Assembly (NCBI GenBank): GCA_016712345.1
Contig: JADJRH010000011.1
Span: forward strand, 3,720,001 to 3,784,000
From: Polyangiaceae bacterium
GTDB taxonomy: Bacteria > Myxococcota_A > Polyangia > Polyangiales > Polyangiaceae
Reading direction: 5' to 3'
DNA: 64,000 nt
In this document: one piece after another, positions 61,264 through 64,000 of the stretch
How positions within the stretch are numbered: the stretch's first letter is position 1
How the letters are laid out: every line of letters starts with the position of its first letter
Notes under the pieces: generated by a model
The model's database searches: none
What the model was told of the DNA's origin: nothing
Seen by the model: only the letters and a program-made list of their open reading frames with translations
Program-made: the position numbers and the translations under genes

Positions 61264-61484
61264 CGCAGTCGTGCTCGCGCGCCGCGAAACACCTCGTCGG
61301 CGGGTCTGCCTCGGGTGGGGTCGGCGTCGAGGTCAGCGTCACGACGGAGAGCCTCCTCGGTCCATTCTTGGCGGTGCTCATCCTCAGAAAGCGCGTCCAG
61401 GCTGCCGAGCAGCACCTCCGCAAGTTGAGCGCGCTCCGCAAGGGGTAGCTTGAGGGCTTCGATTTCGAGATCCAGTAGCTTCAT
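61260..61484 (-). CDS. Antitoxin of a ParD-like/addiction-module type
   Basis: The 74-residue protein begins MKLLDLEIEALKLPLAERAQ, then LAEVLLGSLDALSEDE, matching the addiction-module component family (TIGR02574-like) that pairs with ParE/RelE. It is intact, while the adjacent toxin is degraded. ATG 61484 has a usable spacing from upstream Arg-rich sequence; longer frames add 9 residues. Confidence 0.75.
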   Translation of the reverse strand: MKLLDLEIEALKLPLAERAQLAEVLLGSLDALSEDEHRQEWTEEALRRDADLDADPTRGRPADEVFRGARARLR

Positions 61485-61628
61485 CGAAACACATCGTACC
61501 GCGTTTCGCACAACCTGCCCAGCGCTATCAACGCATCGCCGGCTGGGCAGGGGTAGCGCGCCGACTGGGCTTCAACCTGAATTGCGACGGCGAAGATGGG
61601 AAGGTTTGCGGCTATCGGCGACGAAATG

Positions 61629-61745
61629 CCTCCACCCGCAGACGTGTGCGCCCCGACCCGCAGACGTGTGCGCCTCGACGCGCAGGCGTCTGCGCCTCCC
61701 CTTCCAATGGGGCGCTGGACGCGGCAAAAGAGCGCTTCGGTATCA
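61629..61745. repeat. Tandem 22-bp repeats, second locus
   Basis: Three units of the type CCCGCAGACGTGTGCGCC are followed by CCCTTCCAATGGGGCGCTGG and ACGCGGCAAAA, exactly the order seen at 58886-58998. The next bases (GCGCTTCGGTATCAACCCAT) resemble the leader of gene 59040. Confidence 0.7.
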
Positions 61746-61950
61746 ACCCATCGAACACTTCCACGGCGCGCTTCCAGTCGGACGGAGACAGCTTGGTGCC
61801 AGTTGCACCAGCGTCCTTACCCGGAGGATCGTAGGGGTTGCGTACCTTCATCGCTTCATCGCCGAGGTGCAGCTTTCACCTGGCCAACACTTGAATGGAC
61901 AGACCGGTCTATCACCACAGGGCTTATGTTCTCCCGTTTGTCTCAAGTAT

Positions 61951-61987
61951 GCAAGCCGAATTTCACCGGCCAGCTTGCGTTTTTTTT
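61951..61987 (+). terminator. Possible intrinsic terminator
   Basis: GCAAGC (61951-61956) pairs with GCTTGC (61973-61978), followed by GTTTTTTTT. No clear gene precedes it; it may mark the end of a lost gene within the 760-bp stretch 61485-62243, in which only repeats were found. Confidence 0.4.
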
Positions 61988-61991
61988 CACG

Positions 61992-62150
61992 CATGTGCTA
62001 CCCGGATCGGCAGACCCGACCCCCCCGGAACATCGGCGCGCTGACCTACCCATGCGGCGGTGTTTTCTACCCATTGGCGGCGGTTAGAAAAACGCATCGT
62101 TTGGTGACGGCGGGCCGGGGATTGCAAGCGTTTGGCGCCCCTGAGCACGA
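61992..62150. repeat. Dispersed repeat A, copy 2
   Basis: It reads CTACCCGGATCGGCAGACCC, GACCCCCCCGGAACATCGGC, GCGCTGACCTACCCATGCGG, then CGGTGTTTTCTACCCATTGG. Similarity with copy 3 continues through GGATTGCAAGCGTTTGGCGC and ends near 62150. Confidence 0.8.
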
Positions 62151-62243
62151 ACAGCGCTTCTGAAGGGGCCTTCACGTTCGACGTTACGTGATGGGTCCGC
62201 GCAAGGAGAACCGACTCGTGAACGGCGGAAGGACGAGGAGTAT

Positions 62244-62837
62244 TCATCCGAGGAGACTCACGAGCGAGGGATCCCTGATCTCCAGCGGGGCGGTGATCTC
62301 CTGGATGACCTGTCGGACCCAGGCGTCCCATTCGACGTCGTCGTCTGGGGCGATGCCGATGTGGCCGGACGGCCTGCTGAAACGGCGACCGTTATTCTGG
62401 AGATATTCGCTGAAAAAGAGGCGAAGAAAGGAGAAGTCTGTGACCGAGAGCGTTGCGAAGCGTAGGTCCGCATCGACCCTCGGCGTGATAGGAAACGGGG
62501 CGCAAGGTGTCGGAGCAGGCGGGGGGCGAATCGGCGTCCCGCAATCCAACCCTGCAAACATGATCGAGAGTAGCTTCTCAGCGTGGTCGGCATCGGTGTT
62601 GTTCTGCAACCACGGCGAGGACTGCCTGAGTGATTCGAGAAAGCTCCCGATCCACCATCTTCGGTGACCATCGAGCAGAAGTTGCAGGATTCCGCGTGAG
62701 TGGGGTGAATCGGAAGCCCGTCTCAAGATCTGCTGGAGTTGCAGACTATCCTCCCGCGCGGCCGCTACCTCAGAAGCGCTCAACACGTCGAGGATCCGCT
62801 CCGCATCCACTGCCCACAGTGTGAACCGAACGCCCAT
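62244..62837 (-). CDS. Unknown protein
   Basis: The 197-residue protein starts MGVRFTLWAVDAERILDVLS and is helical, with IGIAPDDDVEWDAWVRQVIQEI near the C-terminus. An AGGAG site 7 bp upstream of ATG 62837 supports it. No family was recognised. Its neighbours are repeats and degraded genes, so it may be an accessory-region passenger, for example an immunity-type protein. Confidence 0.65.
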   Translation of the reverse strand: MGVRFTLWAVDAERILDVLSASEVAAAREDSLQLQQILRRASDSPHSRGILQLLLDGHRRWWIGSFLESLRQSSPWLQNNTDADHAEKLLSIMFAGLDCGTPIRPPPAPTPCAPFPITPRVDADLRFATLSVTDFSFLRLFFSEYLQNNGRRFSRPSGHIGIAPDDDVEWDAWVRQVIQEITAPLEIRDPSLVSLLG

Positions 62838-63187
62838 GGTTCTACTCCTGGCACACTATACACTGTTATTAGCGAGACCGAAACGTCGGATCGTGTCCTC
62901 GATTTCTGTATCCGTTGCGCTCCAAGCTTGACCTCGGAGTCGGCGGGTTTGATCAATCCACGCACGATCTCGGGACCGTCAGCGATGAAGACATCCTCAC
63001 TACGGGCCACCATAAAAAGCCGTTCCTGGTTCACGGATACGGCGAATCCGGCCCCTTCGAGTGCCAAGATCGCTGGCACCAGGGTCCGTGCGGCCGTCAC
63101 CACCGAACGGCCGTGCACGCAGCGTTGACGGAAGACGGGCAATAACGGTCGACCAAGGATGCTCTCGATTCCAGCCAAATCTGACAA
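62780..63187 (-). CDS. Possible unknown protein, overlapping start of the 62244 gene
   Basis: The frame is 135 residues from TTG 63187 and has a realistic central segment (LVPAILALEGAGFAVSVNQE, RLFMVARSEDVFIADGPE). Its last 19 codons overlap the next gene's start, and its start codon is weak. The true end or start may differ through frameshift. Uncertain. Confidence 0.35.
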   Translation of the reverse strand: MSDLAGIESILGRPLLPVFRQRCVHGRSVVTAARTLVPAILALEGAGFAVSVNQERLFMVARSEDVFIADGPEIVRGLIKPADSEVKLGAQRIQKSRTRSDVSVSLITVYSVPGVEPWAFGSHCGQWMRSGSSTC

Positions 63188-63302
63188 GCCGAGTCAGACA
63201 AGTAGAGTCTTGGCGCTCCGGTCGGTTAGCGGCCTGGAATCAGGCGACGTTGGCCTCAACTATTTCTGTGCGTTGGGTCGTGAATTGGTGTATAGACCAG
63301 GA

Positions 63303-63524
63303 ATGGCTGTCCCGACGGATGTGCTGACGCTCACGATTCCGCGCTCCATGGTCCCCGCGTTGCCCGCATTCGCCGAATCCTTGAACGAAAGAATGCACGA
63401 ATTGTTGGAGAAGAATACGGAAGGGACTCTTCTCGACGCCGAACGAGTTGAGCTTGAGAGCTTAGTACAAATGGCGCAATTCGCGCAGATTCTTTCAATG
63501 GCAGCCCAAGACCAAGCGGCGTGA
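63303..63524 (+). CDS. Small protein upstream of degraded HNH gene
   Basis: The 73-residue helical protein (MAVPTDVLTLTIPRSMVPAL, ...) is rich in Leu and Glu with ELESLVQMAQFAQILSM. It overlaps the HNH gene by GTGA (63521-63524). Such a short gene ahead of an HNH nuclease suggests a two-gene module, with the small protein as a possible partner or antidote. This is inference. Confidence 0.6.
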   Translation: MAVPTDVLTLTIPRSMVPALPAFAESLNERMHELLEKNTEGTLLDAERVELESLVQMAQFAQILSMAAQDQAA

Positions 63525-63851
63525 GTCGATCATCAATTCCGCGGGCATTGCGCGAGCTTGTTCTGCTTCGAGACGGAGGCCGATGTCAGTATTGTCGGCT
63601 TGCCCAATTCGGTCACGGCGCGAGCTTCCACGTGGATTGTCGGGACGGATCCGCAGGAGGGCATTCAGGTCGAGCTGTTCAATCCACGTACTCAGAGCTG
63701 GGAGGAACATTTTCAGATGCTGCATGATGCCAGTTGTGTGGGTATCAGTTCAACTGGTCGAGCGACCGTGGAAGCTCTTCATATGAACGACCTGCTACCG
63801 CGTGTTGCGCGAGCTTGTCAGATGGCTCTCGGCTTGCTGAAACCGAGCTAA
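63521..63851 (+). pseudogene. HNH endonuclease, internally deleted
   Basis: The first frame has SIPRALRELVLLRDGGRCQY and FGHGASFHVD, the start of an HNH nuclease (CxxC and the first metal-site Asp). A different frame then gives TDPQEGIQVELFNPRTQSWE, then EHFQML..., GISSTGRATVEALHMNDLL, typical of the C-terminal end of this HNH group. About 30 residues between are missing, including the HNH core (D-H-x-P and C-x-x-C). The gene is inactive. Confidence 0.8.
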
Positions 63852-63852
63852 A

Positions 63853-64000
63853 TGCGGATCGGCAGACCCGACCCCAGAAACTTGGCGCGCTGACCTACCC
63901 ATGCGGCGGCGCTTTCTACCCATTGGCGGCGCTCAGAAAAAAGTATAGTCGATGAAGGTTGGGCCGAGGATTGCAAGCGTTTGGCGCCCCCTGAGCGAAC
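63853..64000. repeat. Dispersed repeat A, copy 3 (runs off window)
   Basis: It reads GCGGATCGGCAGACCCGACC, CTTGGCGCGCTGACCTACCC, ATGCGGCGGCGCTTTCTACC, CATTGGCGGCG and later GGATTGCAAGCGTTTGGCGC, as in copy 2. It begins immediately after the degraded HNH gene. Confidence 0.8.

Noticed and set aside
61612..61851. Small minus-strand frame over the tandem repeats
   Set aside because: Half of it is encoded by the repeats and the rest has no known motif; it may be a relic but cannot be supported as a gene.
1..64000. tRNA or rRNA genes
   Set aside because: No cloverleaf or conserved rRNA segment was seen; only rnpB was supported.

Overview
The window looks like a chromosomal segment of a Myxococcota (deltaproteobacterial, Polyangia-like) bacterium of about 60% GC. 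The evidence is many secreted or lipoprotein genes with Gly/Ser/Thr linkers after the lipobox, Cys-rich repeat proteins, a MYXO-CTERM-type C-terminus at 35.45 kb, and a Ser/Thr kinase of about 1,190 residues. There is one clear RNA gene, rnpB, and no tRNA, rRNA or CRISPR array was seen. All statements come from reading the sequence; no database search was run.

Layout. 0-6.6 kb: the 3' part of an unknown gene, a zinc-ribbon methyltransferase, an M23 peptidase-like lipoprotein and a kinase with HEAT-like repeats. 6.7-9.5 kb: a stand-alone molybdopterin formate dehydrogenase alpha subunit. 9.6-10.1 kb: rnpB with a strong terminator. 10.1-13.7 kb: a lipoprotein, two small unknowns and an IscA/ErpA-type Fe-S protein. 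13.9-15.3 kb: a Cys-rich lipoprotein with a lamin-tail-like end. 15.35-18.43 kb: a compact four-gene operon for GDP-D-glycero-alpha-D-manno-heptose. 18.45-24.9 kb: cell-surface genes, two broken by single-base shifts. 25-31.6 kb: an acyltransferase, a glutathione transferase and a membrane cluster with a GT-C glycosyltransferase. 31.9-38.4 kb: three large secreted proteins (collagen-like, Cys-repeat, beta-propeller plus MYXO-CTERM). 38.5-46 kb: an alpha-hydroxy-acid oxidase, a probable wall hydrolase, a pre-toxin-like protein with a beta-helix partner, and a TolB-like/membrane pair. 45.95-50.5 kb: a translationally coupled DUF1592/DUF1552 operon with two lipoproteins. 51.7-54.8 kb: a two-component system with periplasmic sensor-like genes. 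55-58.5 kb: a GMC oxidoreductase pair and an unknown. 58.5-64 kb: an accessory, decaying region with dispersed repeats, a degraded ParE-type toxin beside an intact antitoxin, and a degraded HNH nuclease beside its small partner.

The most striking signal is not a gene. The palindrome GTGTACAC occurs about 26 times between positions 589 and 55,373, where base composition predicts about one. It occurs in different reading frames, inside the rnpB terminator loop and in a tight cluster downstream of a gene at 40.3 kb. It is absent from the repeat-rich last 8.6 kb. It behaves like a highly iterated palindrome or uptake-type sequence. A second word, GGGTAGA, is also several-fold enriched.

Five genes are interrupted. 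Two have single-base shifts near short homopolymers, so assembly error must be excluded. One has an in-frame stop. Two nuclease or toxin genes have lost an internal segment that, in related proteins, carries core residues.
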